Shown one piece after another: positions 53,728 to 62,192 of a stretch of 64,000 nucleotides of DNA. Source of the DNA: Pseudoduganella violacea (lineage in GTDB: Bacteria > Pseudomonadota > Gammaproteobacteria > Burkholderiales > Burkholderiaceae_D); contig NZ_JACHXD010000005.1 of the NCBI RefSeq assembly GCF_014191875.1, positions 275,579 through 339,578 on the forward strand. Direction: 5' to 3'. Every line of letters starts with the position of its first letter. Within the stretch, counting starts at the first letter, position 1. Below the pieces are notes generated by a model, which worked only from the letters and a program-made list of their open reading frames with translations, was not told the DNA's origin and ran no database searches. A program made the position numbers and the translations under genes.

Positions 53728-53979
53728 ATGGACATCGCCAAAATCTTTATGACTGGGCGCAGCCAGGCAGTGCGCCTGCCAGCTGAATATCGTTTTGAAG
53801 GAAGCGAAGTGTATATTCGTCGCGACCCAAAATCCGGTGACGTTATCCTGTCCAGCAAACCCAATACTTGGGATGGATTATTCGCCCTCTATCGGAGCAC
53901 TGAGGTTCCGGCTGATTTTCTATGCGAGGAAGAGCGCCGTCAAAGTTTGGATGAACGCGATCCGTTTGCGGAAAAATGA
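53728..53979 (+). CDS. vapB: VapB-type antitoxin
   Basis: This 83-residue antitoxin is of the AbrB/MraZ-like group, with [21 protein letters not shown] at its N terminus and a C-terminal toxin-binding segment (about 50-83). Its stop overlaps the toxin start by 4 bases. Alternative Met (53725) or TTG (53695) starts cannot be excluded. The VapBC pair is separate from the FitAB-like pair at 14.2-14.9 kb. Confidence 0.88.
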   Translation: MDIAKIFMTGRSQAVRLPAEYRFEGSEVYIRRDPKSGDVILSSKPNTWDGLFALYRSTEVPADFLCEEERRQSLDERDPFAEK

Positions 53980-54380
53980 CGCGTTATCTGTTGGATACCA
54001 ATATCGCCAGTCACATTATCAAAGGTGACTTGCTTCAGCTGACGCAGAAGTTGGCAGGCATCCCGCCCCAGGATATTGCGATTTCAGTTATTACCGAGGC
54101 CGAACTGCTATATGGTCTGGAAAAGCGAGGCGCTCCAGCGGGGCTGTCGCTGCGCGTCCATGCTTTCCTTAAGCGGGTAACTGTCCTGCCATGGACCAGA
54201 CAGGAAGCGGCAGCTTACGCAGAGCTTCGGGTAATTCGCGAGCGGGCCGGTCTTTCTCTGGGAACGATGGATATGCTGATTGCCGCGCATTCCAGGGCTG
54301 CAGGCCTCGCTCTCGTCACCCGTGACCGCACCTTTGGCCTACTGCCCGGGTTTCCTGCGGTCGAAGACTGGACTTGCTGA
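53976..54380 (+). CDS. vapC: VapC-type PIN-domain toxin
   Basis: This 134-residue PIN RNase has the catalytic acids: [12 protein letters not shown] (Asp6), [12 protein letters not shown] (Glu, about 43), and [27 protein letters not shown] (Asp near 97 and 115). It probably cleaves initiator tRNA or rRNA on release from VapB. Translationally coupled to vapB by ATGA, it converges on the LysR gene ending at 54388. Confidence 0.92.
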   Translation: MTRYLLDTNIASHIIKGDLLQLTQKLAGIPPQDIAISVITEAELLYGLEKRGAPAGLSLRVHAFLKRVTVLPWTRQEAAAYAELRVIRERAGLSLGTMDMLIAAHSRAAGLALVTRDRTFGLLPGFPAVEDWTC

Positions 54381-54387
54381 GATCTGG

Positions 54388-55284
54388 CTAGCTGTTCACC
54401 AATGCATCGGCCAGCTCGCGGGCGTAGCCTGGGAGGTTGGCGTAGCGGCGCATGCAGAGCAGCAGCTTGCGGCGCGACCAGGCGTCGCTCAGGTGAATGT
54501 GGCGGATGGTGCTGGCGTCGCGCGAGCGCAGCACAGCCGATTCGGGTACGACGGCAATGCCCGCGCCGCTGGCCACCATGCGGCAGATGGCGTCGAAGCT
54601 GCGCACCAGCACGCGGTAGTGCAGACGCTGACCGAGGCGCGAGGCATGTTCGCTGATGTACTGTTGCAGCGCGCTGTCGCCGGCCAGTCCGATAAAGTCG
54701 TTCTCCAGCACTTCGGCAAAAGGCACCACGCTGCGTCGTTTCAGGCTGCGCGCCAGCGGATGCAGCGGCGAGAGCGCCAGCACCAGCCGGTCTTCGCGGA
54801 ACAGGCGCGTTTCCAGGCCGCTGCTATCCACCGCATCGGTGACGATGCCGATATCGCCCAGCTGATCGCGGATCGCTTGCACGATCTCATGGCTGGGCCG
54901 CTCTTCCAGATCGACGTTGACTTGCGGATGGCTGGCCATGAACTCGGCCAGGATGTCGGGCAGGAATTCGGTCAGGGCCGAGGTATTGCACAGCAGGTGA
55001 ATATGGCCTTTCAAGCCGCTCGCATACTCGCCCATATCGGCGCGCATCTTTTCCATCTGCTGCGTGATGGCGCGCGCATGGTGCAGTAAGGTGCGCCCCG
55101 CATCGGTCGGCTCCACGCCGCGCCGGTTGCGCTTGAGCAGAGGCACGCCTAGCATCTCCTCCATGCCGCGGATGCGCGCACTGGCCGAGGCCAGTGCCAG
55201 GTGCACTGTTTCGGCGCCAGCGGTAATGCTGCCGCTTTCGGCCACGCGCAGGAAGAGTTTCAGGTCGGTCAGGTCAAAGCGCAC
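54388..55284 (-). CDS. LysR-family regulator, divergent from a TSUP transporter
   Basis: This 298-residue LysR-type protein has the helix-turn-helix at about 1-60 (SGSITAGAETVHLALASASARIRGMEE) and the effector domain at about 90-290. It is divergent from the TSUP-family exporter (gap 87 bases) and likely controls it. The TSUP substrate would be the natural inducer, but it is not known. Confidence 0.9.
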   Translation of the reverse strand: MRFDLTDLKLFLRVAESGSITAGAETVHLALASASARIRGMEEMLGVPLLKRNRRGVEPTDAGRTLLHHARAITQQMEKMRADMGEYASGLKGHIHLLCNTSALTEFLPDILAEFMASHPQVNVDLEERPSHEIVQAIRDQLGDIGIVTDAVDSSGLETRLFREDRLVLALSPLHPLARSLKRRSVVPFAEVLENDFIGLAGDSALQQYISEHASRLGQRLHYRVLVRSFDAICRMVASGAGIAVVPESAVLRSRDASTIRHIHLSDAWSRRKLLLCMRRYANLPGYARELADALVNS

Positions 55285-55371
55285 GATGGTCTCCAGCCTT
55301 CGGATTTGACGAAGGCTGAGACAGTATATTCCACATTTTCACCATCCGCAGGCGATGGCAGACTGGCAAGC

Positions 55372-56100
55372 ATGGAAAACAATATCGTCTTCGTGCTTGC
55401 TGTATTTACCCTTGCCGGCGCTGTAAAAGGCGTAACTGGCATGGGCCTTCCCACCGTGGCTATGGCTCTGCTCAGCCTTGTCATGACGCCGATCGAAGCG
55501 GCGGGACTGCTGGTTGTGCCTTCGCTTTTGACGAATCTCTGGCAACTGCTTTCCGGCCCGCCGCTATATGCGATGTGGCAGCGCCTATGGCCGATGACGG
55601 TGGGGATTTGCGGCGGCACCCTGATCGGCAGTGTGGTGATGCGGCAGAATGCGGCAGCCACCATCATGCTGGGACTGGCGTTGACGGCCTATGCCGCCGT
55701 GGGTCTATCCTCCCTGCGCTGGCAGGTGGCGCGTGAAAAGGAAGAGTGGATGTCGCCGCTGGCCGGCGCGCTGACCGGCGTATTCACTGCGGCGGCAGGT
55801 GTTTTCGTGCTGCCAGCAGTACCGTATTTACAGTCGCTGAAGATGGGTAGGGATGAACTGGTGCAGGCCATGGGTCTGGCCTTCACCGTATCCACCCTGG
55901 CGCTGGCCGTGGCGCTGGCGGCGCGCGGCGCCTGGGAGCCGGCGGTAGCGGGAGCGTCCTTCCTGGCGCAACTGCCCGCCATGGCCGGCATGCTGCTTGG
56001 CCAGAAGTTGCGCAACCGCATGCCGCAAGAGGCTTTCCGCCGCTGTCTGATGGTCGGGCTGCTGTTGCTTGGCGTCTATCTTTGCCTGGGGCGCGCGTAG
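55372..56100 (+). CDS. TSUP-family membrane transporter (TauE/SafE type)
   Basis: This 242-residue protein has about eight hydrophobic segments and the duplicated TSUP pattern, with GAVKGVTGMGLPTVAMALLS near the start and GVFTAAAGVFVLPAVPYLQ in the second half. The family exports sulfite, sulfoacetate or similar organic anions. It is divergent from a LysR gene, the common arrangement. The longer frame from 55201 lies inside the LysR gene and was rejected. Confidence 0.9.
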   Translation: MENNIVFVLAVFTLAGAVKGVTGMGLPTVAMALLSLVMTPIEAAGLLVVPSLLTNLWQLLSGPPLYAMWQRLWPMTVGICGGTLIGSVVMRQNAAATIMLGLALTAYAAVGLSSLRWQVAREKEEWMSPLAGALTGVFTAAAGVFVLPAVPYLQSLKMGRDELVQAMGLAFTVSTLALAVALAARGAWEPAVAGASFLAQLPAMAGMLLGQKLRNRMPQEAFRRCLMVGLLLLGVYLCLGRA

Positions 56101-56170
56101 TCCAGCGCCTGTGCTCCGCTATTGTGGTAATTTGATGTAAAAAATGCCATTCCCACTAAGGAGCAAGCGC

Positions 56171-57268
56171 ATGAAAATTCGACTGGATAGCGTCCTCGTT
56201 TTCTCGTGCTTGGCCGTTGGTCAAGCCGCCGCTGCCGATCCGGCCGCAGGACGCCAGTTTGAACGTATTAGCATCCACCCCAATGGACAGGAATGGCTGG
56301 TGAGCGAATGTGCCCGCACAGCACCGGATAAGGATGACTGCTTCATTCTGCATTACGACGTTGCCAGCGGCGTTTTGGGGCGCTACCAACTGCCGGGGGG
56401 CTACTACTACCGCCATGCCGCCTATGCGCCGAGCGGCCACTACATCGTCATGACGCGCATGCCGCAAACTGCTATGGGAGCCACGCTTGATGAGGACGCG
56501 TTGGCGCAAGCCTATGAGGCTATCGAGATCGCGGTGATGGAGGCGGATGGCAGTGATTTCCATGTTCTGCCTCTGGCGCGGGGGTATAAGCTGACGCCAG
56601 TGATTTCTCCAGACAATAGCAAGCTGGCTTTCTGGCGCGGTGCACCGCGGCCGCAGGGTAGCAAAACGGTCGTCCACCAGCATGAATTGCGGGAAGCGAA
56701 TTTGAACGGGCGGGAAGAGCATCCGTTTGCCGGCGAGTACGGCTTCTTTGGCGTGGGCCAGACGCAGTATCTGGATGGCGGCACGTTGCTGTTCAATGCT
56801 TCTTATCCCAGCAAGGACGCCGAATTCAGCACCGCGTCCGAGAGTTTCGAATCGCGCCAAGCCTACGAAAAACGCTATGGCACCAGCCAGGTGTACCGGA
56901 TCGCGCGCGGCCAGCGCGGAGCGATTCACCCGCAACTGGCAGCCCTGCCGCGTGCCTCGCACGCCACCGCCGATGCCAAGGGAAACTGGTTCCTGACCGC
57001 CGAACTACCAGGCATCAGTGCCGTGCGTCGCGCACCCGATGGCGGCACGGCGCAATGGCCGTGGCCGGCCAACCTGCCCGCAACAGCGACACTCTCGGCG
57101 ACGGCGGCGCCGGACGGCAGCAAGATTTTTTTTATCTATATGTTTGCCAGCGAGCTTGGAATGAATGGGCGCGCAATCGGCCAGCTGGATACTACCAGCG
57201 GGCAGTGGCGTGCATTTGATTTTCCATCCTGGCGCGACGGCATAGCCCTTCCCATCCGGTTGCGTTGA
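56171..57268 (+). CDS. Secreted beta-propeller-like protein of unknown function
   Basis: This 365-residue protein has a signal peptide (about 1-21). The body resembles TolB/WD40-like propeller proteins, with repeated strand endings such as ISPDNSKLAFWRG, AYAPSGHYIVMTRM and TAAPDGSKIFFIYM. AAGGAG is 7 bases before the chosen Met. No enzyme motif is visible, and its neighbours give no hint. Confidence 0.7.
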   Translation: MKIRLDSVLVFSCLAVGQAAAADPAAGRQFERISIHPNGQEWLVSECARTAPDKDDCFILHYDVASGVLGRYQLPGGYYYRHAAYAPSGHYIVMTRMPQTAMGATLDEDALAQAYEAIEIAVMEADGSDFHVLPLARGYKLTPVISPDNSKLAFWRGAPRPQGSKTVVHQHELREANLNGREEHPFAGEYGFFGVGQTQYLDGGTLLFNASYPSKDAEFSTASESFESRQAYEKRYGTSQVYRIARGQRGAIHPQLAALPRASHATADAKGNWFLTAELPGISAVRRAPDGGTAQWPWPANLPATATLSATAAPDGSKIFFIYMFASELGMNGRAIGQLDTTSGQWRAFDFPSWRDGIALPIRLR

Positions 57269-57329
57269 AGCGAAGCCGCGGCTGGCTCCCGCTCCAAGCT
57301 ATCCAGAACATTTTGTTGATAACTTGCAG

Positions 57330-57790
57330 TTAAATATTGTTGCGAGGCCGGCGCCAGCGCCACCTTGCATGGAGCGGGCCTGTCGGTCACGGCTGGCGGC
57401 GGCGCGGCCCTGAACATCGGTGGCAACTCCTCCTCCGCATCGGACTATGACATCAACATTGTGCATGCGAATGGCGGCACAGTCACGCTGCTGGACGATA
57501 CGCGGGCCAATATTTACCAGTACGATGGCGTTATCCGGGGCGGCAACAATAACAACTTCGGCGCCTTCGGCAGCGGCATCACGGTCTACGGCGCCAGCAG
57601 TAACGGCATATGGATGGGCAATACCAACCAGGGATCAGGCAAGCTCAATGTCGTGCAGGCACCTGGCGCAACCGTGATCGTCACCGACAATTCCTCGGCC
57701 AATGTCTATAACTCCGGCGGCACGGTGCATGCACTGGCGAACAGCAATGTGGGCGTGCTGGGGACGAACATCAATATCTATTGCGTGTGA
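57330..57790 (+). pseudogene. Relic of a Gly/Asn-rich beta-helix-type surface protein
   Basis: An open stretch of about 140-155 residues has no credible start (a stop lies near 57320, then only TTG) and no signal peptide. Its sequence is made of short Gly/Ser/Asn-rich turns, such as GGNSSSASDYDINIV and GGNNNNFGAFGSGITVYGA, as in right-handed beta-helix or repeat adhesins. It stops at 57790 exactly where a second coding fragment continues in another frame. I read it as debris of a large secreted protein. Confidence 0.5.
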
Positions 57791-58080
57791 TGGATGCGAA
57801 TTTCGACTTTAAGCTCGATGCGCGCGATAGCGAATGGAGCCATCTGAAAGTGTGGCAATATGCTCATCGACCAGGGCAGTTCAGCTTCAACTCCGGCGCT
57901 GCAGGCGCGCTGGCCAGCGTCAATCTGGTGTATGACACCAAGCAGATCCGGGCGGCGGTGCATACAGCGGGCCAGGTGGAACCCGAAGTGGCGGCGGCAA
58001 GCCTGGCCGAGTGGGAGCCTTTGCATGCTGGTTCCAGGTATCACCCACTGAAGGTAATCGGCTGGCCTTTGTTCGAATAA
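57781..58080 (+). pseudogene. Relic of an EF-hand/RTX-type calcium-binding repeat protein
   Basis: A 99-residue frame opens with LRVMDANFDFKLDARDSEWSHLKVW. This is an EF-hand/dockerin-like loop (D-x-N-x-D-x-x-x-D-x-x-D) in the style of big RTX or VCBS proteins, with Phe where Gly is usual. It overlaps the previous relic in a different frame, has no signal peptide or ribosome site, and ends in ordinary sequence. It is likely the other side of a frameshift or deletion in the same former gene. Confidence 0.5.
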
Positions 58081-58082
58081 GG

Positions 58083-59843
58083 TCAGCGTGGCTTGGCCTG
58101 GAAGCGGCGCAGGAAATCGAGCAGTACCTGCGCCGCCAGGTCGGCATCGTCGGCTGTCATGGTTTCCAGCGGGTTGTGGCTGATGCCGCCGTTGCCGCAG
58201 CGCGTGAACAGCATGGCAACATCGGTGAGCGCGGTCATCGCCATGGCATCGTGGCCCGCGCCGGAGAGCAGGTCGAAGCGCTGCAAGCCGCTGCGTTGCA
58301 CGGCGTCGCCGAACTGCTGCATCAACCATGGCGCGCAGGGCGCTGCGGAGGCTTCCACCATTTTCTCCAGGCTGAATTCGATCTGGCGACGCGCGCAGAT
58401 GGCGGCGATGCCGTCGAGGACATCCTGGACGGCGGCCTGGCGCACGCTGTCGTCGGCGGCACGAATGTCCAGCGATAATTTGCAGGCGCCCGGAATCACA
58501 TTCACCGAACCGCCCGGCACTTGCAACTGGCCGACAGTGCCGACCAGTGCTTCGGCCTGTCCGCAGCGCTGCTCGACCAGCAGCACGATTTCCGCCGCCG
58601 CCGCTGCCGCATCCTTGCGCATCGACATAGGTGTGGTCCCGGCGTGGCTGGCGAGGCCGCGCAGCTCGACCAGATAACGCGAGCTGCCCGCAATCGCCGT
58701 TACCACGCCCAGCGGCAGGCCGCGTTCCAGCAGCACCGGCCCTTGTTCGATATGAACTTCGACAAAGGCCAGCACGTTTTCCGCCTTGCGCGCTATGGCG
58801 GGAATGGCGGCAATATCGTGGCCTGCCGCTTCCAGCGCCGAGCGCATGCTGATGTCGTTGGCGTCGAGTGCATCGAGCAGCTTCGTATCGAAGCGGCCCG
58901 TGATGGCGTTAGAGCCGAGGAAGGTGCTGCGGAAACGCACGCCTTCTTCTTCCGCAAAGCCGACGACTTCGACATGGAAGGGCAGTTTCTCGCCTTGTTT
59001 GTGCAGGTGGTTGATGATGGAGATCGGTAGCAGGATGCCGAGGCGGCCGTCGTATTTTCCGCCGTTGCGTACCGTGTCGTAATGGGAGCCGGTGATCAGG
59101 GTCTTGGCGCCGGGCGCGTCGGACAGATAGCGCCCCACCACATTGCCGACGGCGTCGATTTGGACTTCCATGCCCGCCGCGCGCATCCAGTCCGACAACT
59201 GGGCTGCGGTCTTGCGGTGGGCCTCGGTCATGTAGGCGCAGGTCAGGCCGTCCTCGTCATCGCTCCATTGCGCCAGCACTTCGGACCAGGCCATTACCGT
59301 AGGTCCGAATTCCAGTTGCACGCCCAGCAGGTCGTTGATGCGCATTTCTGCGATGCGATGAATCTGGCGCAGGCACTCCGCCATCTCGTCGGCGCGCTGG
59401 TTTTTCAGGCGGCGGTTGAAGGTGGCGATGACGGTCTGGCGCGTCAGTCCCTTTCCATCCGCACCTTTCACTGCAAGGATGAAGGGGAAACCGAATTTGG
59501 CGTTGTAGTCGGCATTCAGCTTTTGCAGCGCGGCGAATTCCTCGGCGCTGCACAGGTTCAGGCCGGACTTGGCTTGTTCGTGGGTTGATTCGGCGGTGAG
59601 CTGGCCGGCGATGGCGGCTTTGCCCGCCAGTTCGGGGTGGGCGCGGATCAGGCCCAGTTGCTCGTCCGGCGTGGCGCGGGATACTTCGGCCTGCAAAGCC
59701 TGTTTCAGTGCGATGACGCTGGCGAAGGGGCGCTGGGCGGCGGCGCGTTCGGGAATCCACGGCGAATGCTCATAGATGCCGCGCAGTTGTTCGACAAAGG
59801 CGGCGCTGCCGCAGGCGTTCAGTTCGGAGAGTGTAATCGTCAT
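58083..59843 (-). CDS. Bifunctional OHCU decarboxylase / allantoate amidohydrolase
   Basis: This 586-residue fusion has an N-terminal UraD domain (about 1-170; IRAHPELAG, SGLNLCSAEEF, AKFGFPFILAVKG), which decarboxylates OHCU to S-allantoin. The C-terminal M20 domain is of AllC type (about 175-585), with GSHYDTVRNGGKYDG, FAEEEGVRF, EVHIEQGPVL, SHAGTTPM and GAGHDAMAM, which hydrolyses allantoate. The two activities are separated by the allantoinase step, which is not encoded in the window. It is adjacent to puuD and a LysR gene, and shares a sequence motif with the puuD promoter. Both active sites look complete. Confidence 0.9.
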   Translation of the reverse strand: MTITLSELNACGSAAFVEQLRGIYEHSPWIPERAAAQRPFASVIALKQALQAEVSRATPDEQLGLIRAHPELAGKAAIAGQLTAESTHEQAKSGLNLCSAEEFAALQKLNADYNAKFGFPFILAVKGADGKGLTRQTVIATFNRRLKNQRADEMAECLRQIHRIAEMRINDLLGVQLEFGPTVMAWSEVLAQWSDDEDGLTCAYMTEAHRKTAAQLSDWMRAAGMEVQIDAVGNVVGRYLSDAPGAKTLITGSHYDTVRNGGKYDGRLGILLPISIINHLHKQGEKLPFHVEVVGFAEEEGVRFRSTFLGSNAITGRFDTKLLDALDANDISMRSALEAAGHDIAAIPAIARKAENVLAFVEVHIEQGPVLLERGLPLGVVTAIAGSSRYLVELRGLASHAGTTPMSMRKDAAAAAAEIVLLVEQRCGQAEALVGTVGQLQVPGGSVNVIPGACKLSLDIRAADDSVRQAAVQDVLDGIAAICARRQIEFSLEKMVEASAAPCAPWLMQQFGDAVQRSGLQRFDLLSGAGHDAMAMTALTDVAMLFTRCGNGGISHNPLETMTADDADLAAQVLLDFLRRFQAKPR

Positions 59844-59896
59844 CGCAGAATCCCGTTTTGAGGTCTTGATGATATATCCGGCCCATTAGCCAAATT

Positions 59897-59924
59897 ATAT
59901 GTCTGCGCTGATGAACGATATACG
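59897..59924. promoter_or_regulatory. ATATGTC...ATATACG motif before the UraD-AllC gene
   Basis: ATATGTC (59897-59903) and ATATACG (59918-59924) lie 54-81 bases upstream of the minus-strand start. The same two words recur, closer together, in front of puuD (60884-60905). This hints at one regulator binding both. Confidence 0.35.
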
Positions 59925-60863
59925 CTATTTCTGCACCAGCGCCTTGGCGACGGCGCCGACCTGGTCGCGCAGCCATTTGTGTTCCGGCGCCTGGTGCACG
60001 CGCTCGTGCCACAGCTGGTAAAAACGCATCGGCGGGAATTTGACCGGCACCGTGAAGGTCTTCAGCGGCAGGGTCTTTTCATATGAGCGCAGGAACTGGC
60101 GGCCGGTGGTCAGTACCAGCTCGGTCTGGGTCAGCATATACGGAATCAGGCCGAAGTAGGCCGACTCCACCACCACATTCCGGTGCAGGCCATGGCGCTC
60201 CAGGAAGGCGTCGATCACGCCGCCGTAACCGGGCAGCATCTGCGACGGCGCGACGTGGGGCAGGCTCAGATAATCCTGCATGCTCATTTCATCGCTGTTG
60301 GTGCGCTTGGCGTAAGGGCTGCCCGCGTGCATGGCGCAGATGATGGGGTCTTCGAACAGTTTGGACAGGTGCAGGTGTTGCGGCGGCTCGTCCCAGTTGG
60401 CGATCACCAGATCGAGTTCGCCATCCGATAGCAGGCGGATATAGTCGATGCCGGGACCAAGGTTGTGGATCACCACGCGGCTCATGGGCGAGCCGCGGCG
60501 TAGCGCCGCCACCACATTCGGCAGGAACTGGCTGTCCAGATAATCGGGTGCCGCGATATTGAAGGTGCGCGCTTCCTCCTGTGGCACGAAGGGCGTTTTC
60601 TTGACGAAGAGGTTTTCCGTCTCATCCAGGATACGCTTGGCCGGCTTCAGCAAACTCTCGCCGTGCTGGGTCGGCACCATGCCGCGCGCGCCGCGCACCA
60701 GCAGGGGATCGCCCGTCAGTTCGCGCAGCTTGCGCAGTGAAGCCGAGATGGAGGGCTGCGGCTGATTGAGTTTCAGCGCCACGCGCGAGACATTTTTCTC
60801 CACCAGCAGCAGGTAGAGAATGCGGATCAGATGCAAGTCTAAATGTTGCGGCAGGCTGGACAT
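59925..60863 (-). CDS. LysR-family regulator of purine catabolism
   Basis: This 312-residue LysR-type protein has its helix-turn-helix at about 5-65 (NVSRVALKLNQPQPSISASLRKLRELTG) and its effector domain at about 95-300. It is divergent from puuD (110 bases) and followed by the UraD-AllC fusion 82 bases on. It is the likely regulator of uric-acid breakdown, sensing urate, hypoxanthine or an intermediate. Confidence 0.88.
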   Translation of the reverse strand: MSSLPQHLDLHLIRILYLLLVEKNVSRVALKLNQPQPSISASLRKLRELTGDPLLVRGARGMVPTQHGESLLKPAKRILDETENLFVKKTPFVPQEEARTFNIAAPDYLDSQFLPNVVAALRRGSPMSRVVIHNLGPGIDYIRLLSDGELDLVIANWDEPPQHLHLSKLFEDPIICAMHAGSPYAKRTNSDEMSMQDYLSLPHVAPSQMLPGYGGVIDAFLERHGLHRNVVVESAYFGLIPYMLTQTELVLTTGRQFLRSYEKTLPLKTFTVPVKFPPMRFYQLWHERVHQAPEHKWLRDQVGAVAKALVQK

Positions 60864-60883
60864 GGCTGGCTATATCGAAGTGG

Positions 60884-60905
60884 ATATGTCAAATATACGG
60901 CATAT
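60884..60905. promoter_or_regulatory. LysR-type site in the puuD promoter region
   Basis: ATATG (60884-60888) and CATAT (60901-60905) are complements across 12 bases, a fair match to the T-N11-A LysR box. ATATACG lies inside. It sits between the LysR start and puuD. Confidence 0.45.
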
Positions 60906-60973
60906 TTCATGATGCAGGTATCGGAAAGCGGCTATCTTTCATAAATTGCCACTTGTCTAACTCAAGGAAACCC

Positions 60974-62191
60974 ATGGATGCATTCGGCTATTTGATACCG
61001 TATGGCCTGGAATGGCTGAATCTATTGGTGCGCTGGCTGCACATGATTACGGGGATCGCCTGGATCGGCGCTTCCTTCTATTTCGTCTGGCTGGACAACT
61101 CGATCCGCCCGCCCGCGCCCGGTTCCGAACTGGCGAAGAAGGGCGTCTCCGGCGAGCTGTGGGCCGTGCACGGCGGCGGCTTTTACAACCCGCAAAAATA
61201 TCTGGTAGCCCCGGCCGAACTGCCGAAGGAACTGCACTGGTTCAAATGGGAGGCTTATTCCACCTGGCTATCTGGCATCGCGCTGCTGACTATCGCCTAC
61301 TACTTCAATGCCCAGGCCATGATGGTGGACAAGGCGGTCGCTGACTTGAGCAGCTTGCAGGCGGTGGGCGTCGGCATCGGTTTTCTGATCGCTGGCTGGA
61401 TCGTGTACGACTTGCTGTGCCGCTCGCCGCTGGTCAAGCGCGAGGGCTGGCTGGGGCTGACGGTGTTTGCGCTGCTGACCGGCGCGGCATATGCGCTGAC
61501 GCATCTGCTGAGCGGGCGCGCCGCCTTCATTCACATTGGTGCAATGATCGGCACCATCATGGTGGCGAATGTGGCCATGGTCATCATTCCGGGACAGCGC
61601 AAGATGGTGCAAGCGATGCAGGCAGGCGGCTTGCCCGATCCATCGTATGGCATCAAGGCCAAGCAGCGCAGCGTGCACAATAATTACTTCACCCTGCCGG
61701 TGCTGTTCATCATGATCAGCAACCACTACGCAATGACTTACCGCCATCCGCAAGCCTGGTTGGTGCTGGCGTTCATCATGGCGGCCGGCGTCTTCATTCG
61801 CCATTTCTTCAATCTGCGGCATAAGGAGTGCATCGAGTGGCGCTATCCGGCCATCGGCGTGGCGCTGTTGCTGGTCGTGGCGGTGGCGATTGCGCCGTCG
61901 CGACCCGCTGCGGTGGCCGCCGCTGCCGATCCCGAGGCGCAGTTCAGACAAGTGAAGGCGATTATCGACCAGCGCTGCGTATCCTGCCATTCCGCGCATC
62001 CGACCCAGGCCGGCTTTGCCACTGCACCGGCCGGCATGGTGCTCGACACGCCGCAGCAGGTGCGCCAGCACGCCATGCAGATCCACAAACAGGCGGTCGA
62101 GCTGAAAGCCATGCCGATCGGGAACCTGACCAATATGACCGAGTCCGAAAGGACGCAAATAGCCGCGTGGTTTGCGGCGGGAGCCAAATGA
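60974..62191 (+). CDS. puuD: Urate hydroxylase PuuD with C-terminal cytochrome c domain
   Basis: This 405-residue membrane protein of the PuuD family oxidises urate to 5-hydroxyisourate. It has about eight hydrophobic segments with MITGIAWIGASFYFVWLDNS near the start. A soluble C terminus (about 320-405) contains one heme motif, CVSCH (about 336-340). The cytochrome tail passes electrons to the respiratory chain, so no peroxide is made. AAGGA precedes the start. It is divergent from a LysR gene and followed by an M20 hydrolase two bases on. Confidence 0.93.
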   Translation: MDAFGYLIPYGLEWLNLLVRWLHMITGIAWIGASFYFVWLDNSIRPPAPGSELAKKGVSGELWAVHGGGFYNPQKYLVAPAELPKELHWFKWEAYSTWLSGIALLTIAYYFNAQAMMVDKAVADLSSLQAVGVGIGFLIAGWIVYDLLCRSPLVKREGWLGLTVFALLTGAAYALTHLLSGRAAFIHIGAMIGTIMVANVAMVIIPGQRKMVQAMQAGGLPDPSYGIKAKQRSVHNNYFTLPVLFIMISNHYAMTYRHPQAWLVLAFIMAAGVFIRHFFNLRHKECIEWRYPAIGVALLLVVAVAIAPSRPAAVAAAADPEAQFRQVKAIIDQRCVSCHSAHPTQAGFATAPAGMVLDTPQQVRQHAMQIHKQAVELKAMPIGNLTNMTESERTQIAAWFAAGAK

Positions 62192-62192
62192 G

